Of a DNA stretch of 64,000 nt, positions 1 through 11,778 are shown piece by piece (the first letter of the stretch is position 1; every line of letters starts with the position of its first letter). The notes beneath the pieces were generated by a model. The model worked only from the letters and a program-made list of their open reading frames with translations, was not told the origin of the DNA and did not search any database. This DNA comes from Molossus alvarezi. Taxonomy: Eukaryota; Chordata; Mammalia; Chiroptera; Molossidae. Location of the stretch: NCBI GenBank assembly GCA_037176705.1, contig CM073885.1:215276290-215340289 (forward strand). Direction: 5' to 3'. The position numbers were made by a program, and so were the translations under genes.

Positions 1-455
1 ATCTCTTTTAATAGTGTTTTGTAGCTTTCAGTGTACAGGTCTTTTACATCCTTTGTTAAGTTTATTCTTAGGTATTTTTATAAAAGAGGTTGTAATTACA
101 AAAGAAATTGTTTTTTTTTTTCATTTATGTTTCTGATGGTTGGTTGTTCGTATACAGGAAAGCAGTGGATTTTTGTACATTGATTTTTGTATCCAGCAAA
201 TTTAGTATATTTTTTATTGTTTTTAATGGTGTTTTAGTGGAGTATTTAGGTTTTTTTATGTACAGCATCATGTCATCTACAAACAGGGACACTTTTACTT
301 CTTCCTTTCCAATTTGGATGCCTTTTATTTATTTTTTCTCTTGCCTTATTGCTCTGGCTAGAACTTCCAGAACTATGTTGAATAAGAGTGGTGAGAGTAG
401 GCATCCTTGTCTTGTTCCTGGTTTTAGAGGAAAAACTTTCAGTTTTTGCTATTGA
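1..455 (-). mobile_element. LINE-1 ORF2 fragment, reverse transcriptase part
   Basis: Read on the minus strand this is the central reverse-transcriptase part of LINE-1 ORF2, including the region of the FADD-type catalytic motif and the upstream TRQGCP motif. It runs off the left edge of the window, so its 3' end is not seen. It stops abruptly near 455, where the sequence switches to LINE-1 ORF2 in the opposite direction. The reading frame is broken, so no protein is expected. The opposite-strand open stretch at 108-455 is only its antisense shadow. Confidence 0.85.
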
Positions 456-2500
456 ATAAAAAAACTTCTGGAGGACTTCAAAGGAGAAATCAACTGTAAT
501 ACAATCATAGCAGGGGACTTCAACACCCCCTGACATCACTGGATAGATCCTCTAGAAAAAAATTAACAAGGAAACACAGACTCTAAACAATACACTAGAT
601 CAAATGGAGGTTAATAGATACCTACAGAGAATTACACCCCAGAACTGTAGAATTCACATTCTTCTTAAGTGCACATGGGGCATTCTCAAAGAAAGATCAC
701 ATGTTGGGACACAAACTAAGTCTCTACAAGTTCAAGAAGATCGAAATCATATCAGTCATCTTCTCAGATCACAATGGCATGAAACTAGTAATCAATTACA
801 ACAAAAACATGCAAAAACATTCAAACACATGGAGACTACATAGCCTGTTATTAAACAATGAATGGGTTACCAAGGAGATCAAGGAAGAAATTAAAAACTT
901 CCTGGAAACCAATGAAAAGGAACACACAACAACACAAAATCTATGGGACGCAGTGAAAGCAGTCCTGAGAGGGAAGTTCATAGCACTACAGGCCTACCTC
1001 AAGAAAAATGAAAAATTTCTAATTGACTTTCTGACCCTAAAATTTAAAGAACTAGAAAGTAAACAAAAAGAAAAATTCAGAACAAGTAGAAGGAAAGAAA
1101 TAGTAAAGGTCAGGGCAGAAATAAATGACATAGACACTAAAAAAAAAACTATTCAAAAGATCAATGAAACAAAGAGCTGGTTCTTTGAGAAGATAAACAA
1201 GTCTGATGGTCCCTTAGCCAGACTCACCAAGAAACAAAGAGAGAGAACCCAAATAACAAAATCAGATATGAAAGATAAGAAATAACAACTGACACCACAG
1301 AAATACAAAGGATCATTAAAAATACTAGGAACAATTATACTCCAACAAATTGGACAATCTAGGCGAAAAATGGACAAATTTCTAGAAACACACAGTCTCC
1401 CAAAAGTGAAGTGGGAAGAGTTAGTAAACTTGAACAGACCAATACAACTAAGAAAATTGAAGAGGTAATTAATAAATTTCCAGCAAACGAAAGCCCAAGT
1501 CAGGATGGCTTCATGGGGCAGTTTTACCAAACTAACATCCATTCTCCTCTAACTATTCTATAAAACCCAAGAAAACAGAAGACTTCCCAACTCATTTTAT
1601 GAGGCCAGCATAATTCTAATTCCCAAACCAGATAGAGACACTACAAAGAAAGAAAACTATAGGCCAATATCCCTGATGAACATACAGGCCAAAATCCTTA
1701 ACAAAATATTAGCAAATCAGATCCAGCAATACATCCAAAAAATTATCATCATGACCAAGTGGGATTCATCCCAGGTATGCAAGGATGGTACAATATTCGC
1801 AAGGCAATAAATGTGATACACCACATAAACAAAGTGAAAGATAAAAATCATATGATCATATCAATAGACACTGAAAACGCATTCAACAAAATCCAGCACC
1901 CATTTTTGATAAAAACGCTCAGCAATGTGGGAGTAGAGGGATCGAATCTCAGCATAATAAAGGCCATATATCAAAAACCTGCAAGCAACATCACACTCAA
2001 TGGGCAAAAACTAAAAGCATTTCCCTTAAGAACAGGAACAAGACAGGGATGCCTACTTTCGCCTCTCTTATTTAACACAGTACTAAAAGTGTTAGTCACA
2101 GCAACTAGACATGAAGAAAAAATAAAAAGGATCCAAATTGGAAAGGAGGAAATGAAGCTGTCATTATTTGCAGATGGCATGATACTGTATATAGAAAACC
2201 TTAAAGAATGCATTAAAAAATCTACTAAATTTAATAAATGAATTTGTCAAAGTAGCAGGATATAAAATTAATGTCAAGAAATCAATGGCATTCTATTACA
2301 CCAATAATGAACTCACAGAAATAGAAACTAAAAAAATAATCTCATTTACCACTGTGGCAAAAAAATTAAGATACCTAGGAATAAATTTAACCGAAGAAGT
2401 AAAGGACCCATTTGCCGAAAATTATAGAACATTGAAAAAAAAAATAGAGGAAGATATAAAAAAGTGCAAGCATATACCTTGTTCATGAATTGGAGGAATC
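456..2500 (+). mobile_element. LINE-1 ORF2 fragment, endonuclease to reverse transcriptase
   Basis: This plus-strand ORF2 piece starts in the middle of the endonuclease domain (the AGDFNT-like stretch near 510) and continues through SDHNGMK (near 765) and the linker into the reverse transcriptase (1759-2241). It ends near the CSWIGRI region at about 2500. Many stops and frameshifts separate the open pieces (701-1285 and 1759-2241). At the catalytic FADD position the sequence reads FADG, so the enzyme would be dead even if repaired. Neither a 5' UTR nor a 3' end is present, and both edges abut LINE-1 in the opposite orientation. Confidence 0.85.
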
Positions 2501-4006
2501 CCGTTCCACTTCTCAACCCTTCCCCACTGCGTTCCCATCTCCAGCATTGTTGCCTATGTCCATGGTTACACATACATGCATATAAGATCTGTGGTTTATC
2601 TCTTCCTTCCCCCACAGACACCTCTTCTGAGGTTTGTCAGTCTGTACCCTACTTCTATGTCTCTGGGTCTATTTCGTTCATCAGCTTGTTTTGTTTATTA
2701 TATTCCACAAATAAGTGAGATCATGTGGTATTTGTTTTTCTCTGTTTGGCTTGTTTCACTTAGGATAATACTCTCCAGGTCCCTCCATGTCATCTCAAAG
2801 GATAAGAGATCTTTCTTTCTTACAGCTGCATAGTATTCTATTGTGTATATGTACCACAGCTTTTTTATCCACTCATCTATTGATGAACACTTGGGTTGTT
2901 TCCAAATCTTACTGATTATAAATAGTGCTGCTATGAACATAGGGATATATATATTCTTTCTGATTGGTGTTTCAGGCTTCTTAGGGTATATTCCTAGAAG
3001 TGGGATCACTGGGTCAAATGGCAGTTCAATTTTTAACTTTTTGAGGTAATACCATATTGTTTTCCATAGTGGCTGCACCAGTCTGCATTCCTATTAGCAG
3101 TGTGCTAGAGTCCCCTTTTCTACACACTCTCGCCAGTACTTGTTGTTTGATGATTTGTTGATGGCAGCCATTCTGGCAGGTGTGAGATGATACCTCATAG
3201 TTGTTTTAATTTGCATCTCTCTGATGATTAGTGACACTGAGCATTTTTTTTTTCATATGTCTCTTGGCCATTTGTATGTCCTGTTTGGTCAGGTGTCTAT
3301 TTAGGTCCTCTGCCCATTTTTTTCATTGTGTTCTTTGTCTTCCTTTTGTTGAGTTGTGTGAGTACTCTATATATTTTGGAAATTAACCCCTTATGTGATG
3401 TATTGTAGGCAGTTATGCTCTCCCATATAGTGGGTTCCCTTTCCATTATGATGGCTGTTTCTTTTGCTGTGCAGAGTTTTTTAGTTTGACGTAGTCCCAT
3501 GTGTTCATTTTCTGCTTTGTTTCTCTTGCCTTAGGCATTGTATCAGTGAAAATTCTGCTTCATGTGATATCTGAAATTTTGTTGCCTACATTTTCTTCTA
3601 GGATTTTTATGTATTCATGAGTCACATTTAAGTCTTTTATCTATTGTGAGTTTATTCTTGTGTATAGTGTAAGTTGGTGGTGTAGCTTCATTTTTTGCAT
3701 GTAGCTGTCCAATTTTCCCAACACCATTTATTAAAGAGGCTGTCTTGACTCCACTGTATGCTCTTGCCACCTTTGTCAAATATTAATTGAGCATAATGCC
3801 TTAGGTCAACTTTTGGGTTCTCTGACTGTTCCATTGATCTATATGCCTGTTCTTGTGCCAGTACCAGGCTGTTTTGATTACAATATATAATCTGATATCT
3901 GGTATTGTGATCCCTTCTACTTTGTTCTTTTTTTTCAAGATTGTTGTGGCTATTCAGGGTCTTTTTTGTTCCATATAAACTTTTGAAGTATTTGTTCTAA
4001 TTCTGT
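2501..4006 (-). mobile_element. LINE-1 3' end (ORF2 C-terminus and 3' UTR)
   Basis: On the minus strand this is the C-terminal part of ORF2 followed by the 3' UTR. The last ORF2 segment (2698-3078, minus) contains the [14 protein letters not shown] and WRDLESIILSE blocks seen in every other LINE-1 3' end in the window. The A tail and the last few tens of bases of the 3' UTR are missing at 2501. The upstream end is lost near 4006, in the region that normally reads into the IYRFNAIP part of ORF2. Stops break the frame, so it is a dead, doubly truncated copy. Confidence 0.85.
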
Positions 4007-4285
4007 GTGTGCACCATTCTTTTGAGAGTACTATAGTCCTTCCTCAAGAAACTCCAGATTCTTCTAGTGCCTCATGCTGTGTCCACTTACTGGAAGGCAT
4101 CTTGCAATAAAAAATCACCATGAATACGTTGTTCCTTTACATATGAGACTCGGAAGTTCTGCTCTAGTTTGAGGACTTCTTGGAAGTAACATCTGGAACA
4201 TTGTAGGGGCTCTGGAAGTGTTTATTTAAAGGGTGTATGGACATTTCAGTGAAAGAATGTGTTTGCTAATTTGACCAAACATTTT
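4007..4285. other. Unique non-coding stretch
   Basis: I recognise no gene, repeat or RNA here. The last 15 bases are the left target-site duplication of the next SINE. Confidence 0.5.
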
Positions 4286-4367
4286 TTTTTTTTTATCCTC
4301 ACCTGAGGACACTTTTCTATATTTTGTTCAGATAGAGTGGGAGGGAGGGGGGAGGGAGGGAGGGAGG

Positions 4368-4411
<44 letters not shown>

Positions 4412-4564
4412 TCAATGTGAAAGGGACACATCACGTGGCACCCACATGACCCAACCAGGGCCGGGGACAAACTGCAACCGAGCTCTGTGCCCTTAGCAGG
4501 AACCGAACCCAGGTCTCTCTGGACTGCAGGCCAACTCTAACTGCTGAGCCAAACCGGCCAGGGC
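4286..4564 (-). mobile_element. VES SINE
   Basis: Reverse-oriented VES: poly-T at the left, the conserved gaggac tail block, a (GA)n stretch at about 4374-4408, and a tRNA-like head ending at ggccagggc. It is flanked by a perfect 15-base target-site duplication, ttgaccaaacatttt (4271-4285 and 4565-4579). Confidence 0.95.
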
Positions 4565-4749
4565 TTGACCAAACATTTTGATGTCAGAATTGCCTTTATT
4601 CCATAACTATAGATACAGTCCAGTTCCTGGGTTATACATTTTTAGTATCTGAGGAACATTAACTCTTTATTGATAGAAGAGTATTAGGAGAATGAGGATG
4701 AGAGGAATTTGATGCATAGGTTTAACCTTATAAGGAAGTCAGCATAGGT

Positions 4750-4938
4750 TAGTGGTCTTAAAGTGTGGTCTGTGTTCTGTGGACTAGGAGCATCAGCATT
4801 ACTTGAAAACTAGAAATCCAAATTTTCAGGCCCCACCTTAGACCCATTAAATTATAAACTCTGGATTTGGGGCCCAATGATTGGTGTTTTAACCATCCCT
4901 CTAGGTAAGAGATGCATGGTAAGGCTTGAGAACACTGG
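4750..4938 (+). mobile_element. MER5A-like hAT relic
   Basis: The sequence follows the MER5A non-autonomous hAT-Charlie pattern: an agtggtctt start, the aaagtgtggtc block, agcatcagcat, the ggccccacctt block, and a gagaacactg end. It is heavily diverged, as expected for an element predating the placental radiation. Confidence 0.75.
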
Positions 4939-5099
4939 TGAAGGATAGACTCATCTGAAGAGCTTCTAAAACATACTGAAGGCTGGGCCTATATTCTAGA
5001 TCAATTAAATCAGAATTTTTGAGAATGGGGTCTGGGCATTGATGTTTGTTAAATATTCCCCAAGTGAGTTTAATATTCAGTCAGGGGTAAGAACCACTG
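4939..5099 (+). mobile_element. Second MER5-related relic
   Basis: The end gaaccactga is a typical MER5 terminus, and the interior keeps weak similarity (ggctgggcc, aatcagaa, ccccaagtga). It directly abuts the preceding MER5A-like element. It is too diverged to place in a subfamily. Confidence 0.5.
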
Positions 5100-5119
5100 A
5101 CATAGAGTCCTAGTTTTAG

Positions 5120-5369
5120 TATTTGTTTTTGATTTTTACTTTTTTATTGAATAAAAATGTACATACAGAAAAGTACATAAACCATAAGTTTGTGTCTTGA
5201 TGAATTATCACAGAGGAAACATAACCATTTGATCAATACCTGGGCCAAGGCCTAGACCATTGCCTGCTCCTCTCCAGTGCCCTGAGCCTACTCCCAATCT
5301 CGGCCTTTCCCTCATGCTCTCATGTAACAACCACTATTCCAACTTCTAACACTATTGATTAGTTTTTAG
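5120..5369 (-). mobile_element. Old LINE-1 (L1M-type) 3' UTR fragment
   Basis: On the plus strand it reads like the complement of an ancient L1M 3' UTR: acatacagaaaagtacataaacc, then an a-c rich stretch with tgaattatcacag and the aacaaccactatt block. A short SINE target-site copy follows. No coding sequence remains. Confidence 0.65.
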
Positions 5370-5381
5370 GATATTATTGTT

Positions 5382-5600
5382 GTTTTAAATACATTTTTAT
5401 TGATTTTAGAGAGAGAGGAAGGGAGATGGAGAGAGAGAGAAACATCAATGTAAGAGAGAAACATCGATCAGCTGCCTCCTGCATGCCCCCCACTGGGGAT
5501 CAAGCCCACAACCTGGGCATTTGTCCTGACCAGGAATCGAACTCGTGACCTTTTGGTGCACAGGATAATGCTCAACCAACTGAGCCACACTGGCCAGTGT
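5382..5600 (-). mobile_element. VES-type SINE, ttattgattttagagag tail variant
   Basis: This is the second VES variant in the window. Its tail reads ttattgattttagagag rather than the gaggac block, and its middle reads ccccactggggatc. An imperfect target-site duplication, gatattattgtt (5370-5381) and gatattattttt (5601-5612), flanks it. Confidence 0.9.
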
Positions 5601-5612
5601 GATATTATTTTT

Positions 5613-5829
5613 TATTAAAGTGTGGTCTGTGTCACTGACAGACAAATCATCTGACATTCTTATTAAAATATAAATTTCTAGCCCTGGCTGATTTGGCTCA
5701 GTGGTCAGAGCATTGGCCTGTGGACCACAAAGTCGTGCGTTCAATTCTGGTCAAGGGCATATTTGGTCCCTGGCCCTGGTGGGGTCATGCGGGATGCAAC
5801 TGATTGATGTGTCTCTCTCACATCGATGT

Positions 5830-5881
<52 letters not shown>

Positions 5882-6056
5882 CTCCTTACACTCTATCTGA
5901 GAGTAAATGGAAAAATATCTGTGGGTAAGGATTAAAAAAAATATAGATTCCTGCCTCCCCTCTCAGAAGTTTCCAGTTAAAAATCTTTAAGGATGGGAGT
6001 GTGAATTTCTAACAAATTCTACATTTGTTCTTTGCACTAAAATTGAGAACTGTTAA
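5613..6056 (+). mobile_element. MER5-like relic split by a SINE
   Basis: The part before 5680 carries aaagtgtggtctgtg and a weakened acttgttagaaat block; the part after 5936 carries the agattcctgcc, gaatttctaacaa and attgagaact blocks. The VES SINE at 5681-5935 sits between them. Confidence 0.5.
5681..5935 (+). mobile_element. VES SINE, sense orientation
   Basis: One of the few sense copies. It starts gccctggctgatttggctcag, has a long (CT)n tract (5836-5879), the tatctgagagtaaatgg tail block and a short A tail. The flanks aaaatataaattt and aaaatatagattc look like a decayed target-site duplication. Confidence 0.93.
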
Positions 6057-6064
6057 AACAGTCA

Positions 6065-6290
6065 CTGCTACCAGATATTGAGATCTTCTGTGTTACAATG
6101 CCATTCTAGGTATTCCTCATATATTTATCTGGTTTAATCCTTACTTCACACTCTGAGGTAGATCTCATTATCATTCTAATTTTTTAGATAACTAAACTAA
6201 GGCTCACTGAGGTTAAATGACTTGCCCAAAGGTCATACAACTGGTGAGAACTACACAGTCTCCAAGGTCTGTAGTCACTATATCATCTTA
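6065..6290 (+). repeat. MIR
   Basis: The core reads like the MIR consensus: a tttaatccttac block, an actgaggtagat-type block, then aactaaggctcactgagg, gacttgcccaaagg and tcatacaactgg. It is an ancient tRNA-derived SINE. Confidence 0.85.
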
Positions 6291-6700
6291 TTCTGTTTCT
6301 AGGGAAACTGTCCTATTTCTAATTGTTTTTCAATTGATCTGGAATTAGGAAACATTCCAAATTTCTTTGAGGACCACCTTGTTTACTTTCACTTCTTATG
6401 GTGTTCTTTCATTTTCCATACATCATTCAAAATTTCTATGTGAAAAAAAGTTCTTTAAGAAAATAAATTATTGTTAAAGTTTTGGTGACTTAATGCACTA
6501 CCTCTCTAAGTGTGTTCATTAAAAAAATAAATTTACTTAATGCAAATAATGAAGTTTGAATGGAGACACTTCTGGAAATAGTACATGGGTCATTTCAGGT
6601 GCAAGTGGGCGTGTTTTGGGTTTGTGACACATTAGTATTCACAGACTATTTTTTGTAGGTGAGGGTTTATACAGTATCCCTCCAGCGAATATCTATTAGG
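6291..6700. other. AT-rich unique stretch
   Basis: No gene or repeat recognised. Several short A and T runs are present. Confidence 0.4.
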
Positions 6701-6716
6701 TAGGAATTGCATTCTT

Positions 6717-6949
6717 TTTTTTTTTTTTAATCCTCACCTAAGGACATTTTTCCATTTTTTGTTCAGATAGAGTGGGAGGGAGAGAGAGAGAGAGAAACGT
6801 CGACATGAAAGGGACACATTGAGTGGTTGCCACCTGCAGGGCCCAACCAGGGCCGGGGACAAAGTGCAACCGAGGTACGTGCCCTTAGTGGGAACCAAAC
6901 CTGGGTCTCTCTGGACTGCTGGCTGATGCTCTAACCACTGTGCCAGGGC
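6717..6949 (-). mobile_element. VES SINE
   Basis: Reverse VES with a poly-T of twelve, the caaccgaggtacgtgccc middle block and a slightly shortened tRNA head (tgccagggc). The target-site duplication is aggaattgcattctt (6702-6716) and aggaactgcattctt (6950-6964). Confidence 0.94.
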
Positions 6950-7026
6950 AGGAACTGCATTCTTATTTGTATTGAAAGTTACAAAGCAGTACAACAGTTG
7001 AAACGCTTGGTATTATCATTTTAGAA

Positions 7027-7227
7027 CAGAGGTTGGCAAATTACAGACCCCAGGGCCAGATCTAGCCCTTAGGCTCTGAATGGTTTCCACATTTTTACAT
7101 GCGAAGTTTAAAAAGACTGTTAGCCTTTTTATTCGAACAGTTGCCTAAGAATTGAAGATATTGCTTTTTTTCTCATAAAGCCTAAAATATTTACTCTCTC
7201 GACCTTTGAAGAGTTTACTGACCCCTG
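7027..7227. mobile_element. hAT-type non-autonomous DNA transposon relic
   Basis: The ends are inverted: cagaggttggcaaa at the left and the complement of caggggtcagtaaa at the right. Inside is a gcctaaaatatttactctc block known from MER/Charlie-type elements. The 8-base flanks ttttagaa (7019-7026) and gtttggag (7228-7235) match at five or six positions, as expected for an old 8-base duplication. Confidence 0.7.
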
Positions 7228-7348
7228 GTTTGGAGATAATTCTGACATTGCAGTTCACACTAAAGAAAAGAGTACACTCATATTATTATAACACGCACAC
7301 TCTCTTGAATTAAGATGTGCTTGTTGGATGGGTATCACTGTGTTTGTG

Positions 7349-7379
<31 letters not shown>

Positions 7380-7685
7380 CACTAAAGGGCTGGCATCCTG
7401 TGCTTCACTGTGCTTGTGTGTAGCCCAGTGGGCAGCACCAGGCTAGGATGATGCCCTACTTATTGACCAGCCACTTACATGAGCATAGCTGCCTTTGGGT
7501 GGTGAGCCAGTTAGCTTAGCCTTTTCCCATGCATATTTGTGTTTTCAAAATTCTACTTCCTTTCTAAGAAGTCAGTGAGCATATGATAACTATTCTTATA
7601 AAGCACAACCTAAGATTTGATTGTAATCTTTCAGACACAGTTGGAGCTTGTTGGGAGCAATGACCCCTTGAAACCTGCTTTCCTA
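7228..7685. other. Unique stretch with a (TG)n microsatellite
   Basis: Contains (TG)n passing into (GC)n at about 7350-7382, a sequence able to adopt left-handed DNA. Nothing else is recognised. Confidence 0.6.
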
Positions 7686-7697
7686 AACTGATGGTAC

Positions 7698-7924
7698 ATG
7701 CCGTGGCTGGTTTGGCTCAGGAGTTAGAGCATCGGCTTACGGACCAGAGAGACCCAGGTTTGGTTCCTGCTAAGGGCATGTACCTTGGTTGTAGTTTGTT
7801 CCCAGCCCCAGTTAGGGTCGTGTGGGTGGCAACCAGTTGATGTTTCTCTCTCACATTCATGTTTCTCTCTCTCTCTCTTCCTCCCTCTCTATCTGAAGAT
7901 AAACACAAGAAAGAAAAAAAAAAA
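7698..7924 (+). mobile_element. VES SINE, sense orientation
   Basis: Sense copy starting at gccgtggctggtttggctcag, with a CT-rich tail and a tatctgaagataaac block before about 14 A. The duplication is aactgatggtac (7686-7697) against aacagatggtac on the right. Confidence 0.93.
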
Positions 7925-7960
7925 AAACAGATGGTACTGAAAGCCTTCTCAGCATCTGAT

Positions 7961-8060
7961 ACTGGTCTCTAAGTGTTTTACATTATATCATTTAACCCTC
8001 TCAACTTCTCTGTGAAGTACTATTAGCTTCCTTCTGCAGAAGAAGAAATGAGAGACACAC
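7961..8060 (+). repeat. MIR fragment
   Basis: Matches the MIR core in order: gtgttttacatta, atttaaccctctcaac, gtgaagtactatta, and the cagaagaagaaa block. Confidence 0.7.
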
Positions 8061-8573
8061 AGACTTTTCTTTGGACTCTGAGATGCAGGGATGAGGGACC
8101 CAAAGGTGTAGTTAGAAATTCAGAGAAAGTTTCCATACTGAATAACAAACCAAGAGAGTAATATTATCCAAATGTTGAATTCATTTATAAATAGAAAATT
8201 TCTCTATTTTTTTTATAGAATGTGCAAGCAAATTAAAAACCATCCATTATGCACAGCAGGATTTCAGAACAGATGTGTACATTGCTGCTTTCTGCTCAGT
8301 TTTCAATGTGTTGTGCACACTGTGGCAACAGGCCAGCTCTATACATGTAGGTGGAACAGAGTTCAATACCTGAACTCTCCATGGGAACAACATGAGATTT
8401 AGGAATTTGGGGCAAGGGGCTTTCTTCCATTCCCCAATCCTTTCTGGCTACTCAGTGATTCTTGAAATGTATTTAACAAGGGACAAAGCTTTTGAATCAC
8501 TAGTTCAAGAAACACTTCCTAGCAGCCACTCCTCAAGGCTCTCATACCATTCTGTATGTCTAATCCTATTCTT

Positions 8574-8822
8574 TTTTTTTTTATCCTCATCCGAGGACAT
8601 TTTCCCATTTTTTGTTCAGGTAGAGTGGGAGGGAGAGAGAGGAACAGAGAGAGAGAGAGAAATATCGACGTGAAAGGAACACATCGAGTGGCTGCCACCC
8701 GCACAACCGACCAGGGCTGGGGACAAACTGCAACCGAGGTACGTGCCCTTAGCGGGAACCGAACCCGGGTCTCTCAGGACCGCAGGCCGACGCTCCAACC
8801 GCTGAGCCAAACCGGCCAGGGC
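8574..8822 (-). mobile_element. VES SINE, young-looking subfamily
   Basis: A well-preserved copy that keeps several CpG sites in the ccgaacccgggtctctc and gccgacgctcc blocks. A 15-base duplication, tctaatcctattctt, is perfect on both sides (8559-8573 and 8823-8837). It shares an aaatatcgacgtgaaagg diagnostic block with the copy at 23871-24123. Confidence 0.96.
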
Positions 8823-8841
8823 TCTAATCCTATTCTTATCG

Positions 8842-8949
8842 TACTGTATAGACAGGGCCTGTGAGTTATATTTATTTCTATATGCCCAGCATCCAGCACA
8901 GTGTCAGGCCTAAAATAAGTTGGTAATTAAATATTTTTGAATGAATGAA
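8842..8949 (+). repeat. L2 3' end
   Basis: The string tatgcccagcatccagcac, then a block like agtgtcaggcc, then aaatatttttgaatgaatga is the typical L2 3' terminus. Confidence 0.75.
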
Positions 8950-11240
8950 AGTTATACTTAGGTGTAAATGACTAATATCAGAACTTTTCCTGATAGCTGG
9001 TTTTAACAGGGACTGGGTGAGGAGGGGCTTCCAGGAGAAGAGCTAAAAACCAAAAAGAGGAGGCAGAGAATATGAAAGCAAACTTCTTTTCCTTCACAAT
9101 TTTCACTGCAGCCAGCCCTTCCTTAGCTCCCTGAGAAAGGAGCTGCCTGAGCGACGTGGGAAAGAACTGTTACACTTGTCCTTGGGCAAAATGAAAAGCA
9201 GTGGATACAAGCCACTGTGAGTGTTTCCTCTAATGTCCAAAGTGCATAGCATACTAATTATTACTCTGATTTTATGACAATAGCGAAGCTCTCTTTTGGT
9301 CCTTGAGCCTCAGCATAGTACTTCATTTTTTGTGTGCCGGCAGAGATTTGTTCTTGTGACATGGTTCCAGGGTTTGCTATCAACGACTCTCCACATCACT
9401 AACTAAACCTGCTACCTTGTACCCAGCAGGATGGCATGAGCCTTTCTAAGGCTAACCAGACTTATTGGACTGGAAATACCCAGGAATTCAGCCCTCTGGC
9501 GAGCAATTCTCAACCAGGGGCCAAAGTGGGTTTAGGGACAAGTACCCCACCCCTTGCCTCTCGAGTGGGGTGTCCTGGGGATGTGTGTTTTGTACTGTTT
9601 CCCAGTTTCCTCAGGAGATTAAGCTCCAGTCACCCCCAGTGGCAGCTACCTTGCCATCACAACTTCACTGGCTTCCGTTTCTTCCCTTTCACGTACCACT
9701 CACCTGCTGGAGGTATGCTTCCTGCACCTCCCGAAGAAACGACGGGCTGAAATGGTTGCCATAGGGTCTGCTTCTGGGGAACCCAAATGAAGACAGTAGG
9801 TTTTACTTATTCCAAAGTAGACATTTGTATCTTGTGATCTTCACTTAAAAACTGCTGGGTTTGTTTTGTTTTGCTTCAAGGGCTGGGAAGGTTGCGGAGT
9901 GGAGGCACAGGGATAATGATGTATGGGTTTTCATCGACAGCTGACTTCCCTGGCTCACTGTGGACTGTTAACTCTTCAGTGTTGAAGGGGTGAGAGTCCT
10001 TGTCTACTACTAATGGTGTCATTCAGGAGAATCTCCTCTGCTTTGTGACTAGCCTATCCATCAATTTTTGCAAAGCTGATGTTGTGGCCTTGTGCAGGAG
10101 CACCTTCTCAGAAAAGCCCAGATGAGAAAAGCCATTTAGCTTCCATTTCAATCAGATACCAATACCCTTTGCCCTTGTCCTCATGCACTTCATTTCCATC
10201 ACCGGGGCAGTGATGAACACACACCAGCATGTGGTAGAGCATTTAGGGGAGATGTAAGGGGTGGTGCTGCTATGCTCCGTGCAGTGTGTCGCCTGAGCTG
10301 CACAGCATAGGCAGCAACCCTGTAGCATGAGGTGCAATAAGACGGTCAGGGCATTATGAACGTGTCAGGATGATGAAATTACTATAACAATATCGCCATT
10401 GGCAGCACACGCAATGCACTATATCTCAATCTGTCATTTGCCATGGTCATGCATTGTGTGGAATCAAGCTATTTTTTTTTTTCTTTTGGGTTTGAGTGAT
10501 GTTTGTAATGGTAGTGGTGAGAAAGGCAGAAGTAGATAATGATTTTGGATAGCCTTGTTTGAGTTAACTGTGTTGCTAGGAGACAAGGGGTTGTGGGGAG
10601 AGAGGGGAGTGAGGGGGGAGGAAAGGGGAGGAGAAAAGAGGGAGGTGTGTGGAGTGGAAACTGAAAGGGGCAAAGGGGATGGAAGAAAGATTATTTTTAA
10701 AGCTTTTAATTTCAGAGGTAAAAATCTTTATTTGCTCCCTTTTCAGGATGAGCTTACTCAAACGTAGGTTAGGAAATTGGAAGTTTTTATTTGCAGGCTC
10801 TTTTGTAATATCAACTTGGAAAATGTTAGTATCTTAAGATTTTCCCCCGTTGCTTTCAACTCTACCACAAACCCTCACTCACCCTGTGGCCCTGGTTATT
10901 TCCTGGAACTCTCAGACATATCTCATTGATAGACTGATGGCTACTTCTCTGTATAGGGACAAGCAGAGAGTTTGATATAGACAAGGCAACCTTCTGTTTG
11001 GTGCCGTGCTTTCTTATTTTCCATTCTGTTACCAGCAACACACACAGGGGTTGTATGAGGGCATTTGACTCTCTTTGCTCAAAAGTTAGGGAATAATTAA
11101 AGGAAATTGAAAGGCAGGAGTTGAAAAATTAAAGGTATGTGATAAATACGACCTTTAAAGGATCTAAGATGAAAACAGGCAAGAAATTGAATCCTTCATA
11201 GGAGGGTGATTGTAGAAACCGGATAATAGTCACACAGAGA
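8950..11240. other. Unique non-coding region
   Basis: About 2.3 kb with no recognisable gene. Open frames in it are short, and none shows a domain or splice-flanked exon that I can support. A purine-rich GGGA/GAGG tract lies at about 10578-10680 and could form triplex or G-rich structures. A T-rich tract is at 10471-10485. Confidence 0.5.
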
Positions 11241-11515
11241 CGTCAGATCCTAATCTCTGGACTCTGTAAATATTATCTTACAATGAAGATATCTTTGCAG
11301 ATTTTATTAGATTAAGTATTTGATATGAGGAGATTATCCTGGTAGACCTTAAATCCAGTTGCAAGTGTCCTTATTAGAGAGGCCAAAGGATATTATACAG
11401 ATACAGGAGAAGGTGATGTGAAGACGGAGGTAGAGATTCAAGTGAGGTGGCCTCAAATGAAGGAATGTCAACAACCACAAGAAGCTGGTAAGAAAACTGA
11501 TAGAATCCTCTTATG
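11241..11515 (+). repeat. Ancient mammalian interspersed repeat, family not named
   Basis: The series tgcagattttattag, aggagattatcctgg, aagtgtccttattagagagg, gaaggtgatgtgaag and aaggaatg..aagaagctgg occurs in the same order in a common mammal-wide repeat that I recognise by pattern but cannot name with certainty. Confidence 0.55.
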
Positions 11516-11762
11516 GGTGTACCTCATCCTCAGCATTGTTCCTGTTTCATATAGTTCCTGCTTCTAACTCCCCGTGAGTATCTCCAAGTACTGTTTGGGA
11601 AATTTCATACCTATCCACAGGGTTTGATCTCATCCTAAGAACCATTACTTTTCCCTCTTTCCTCTTGGAGTATCTTTTCTCAAGTCTGAGTGATCGGGCC
11701 TAAAGTAATGGCATCCTACCCGGGGAGATAAGATAAATCTGAACACAGTAGAATTGTCTAGA

Positions 11763-11778
11763 TGACATGAGGACTTTG
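11763..11778. repeat. Left target-site duplication of the 7SL pseudogene
   Basis: tgacatgaggactttg, repeated exactly at 11992-12007. Confidence 0.9.

Noticed and set aside
8392..8864. Overlapping short open frames around 8392-8864
   Set aside because: They cross into the VES SINE at 8574-8822 and read its repeats; no support as a gene.
10555..10767. Short frame with Gly-Glu-Arg-rich product
   Set aside because: Generated by a purine-rich low-complexity tract.
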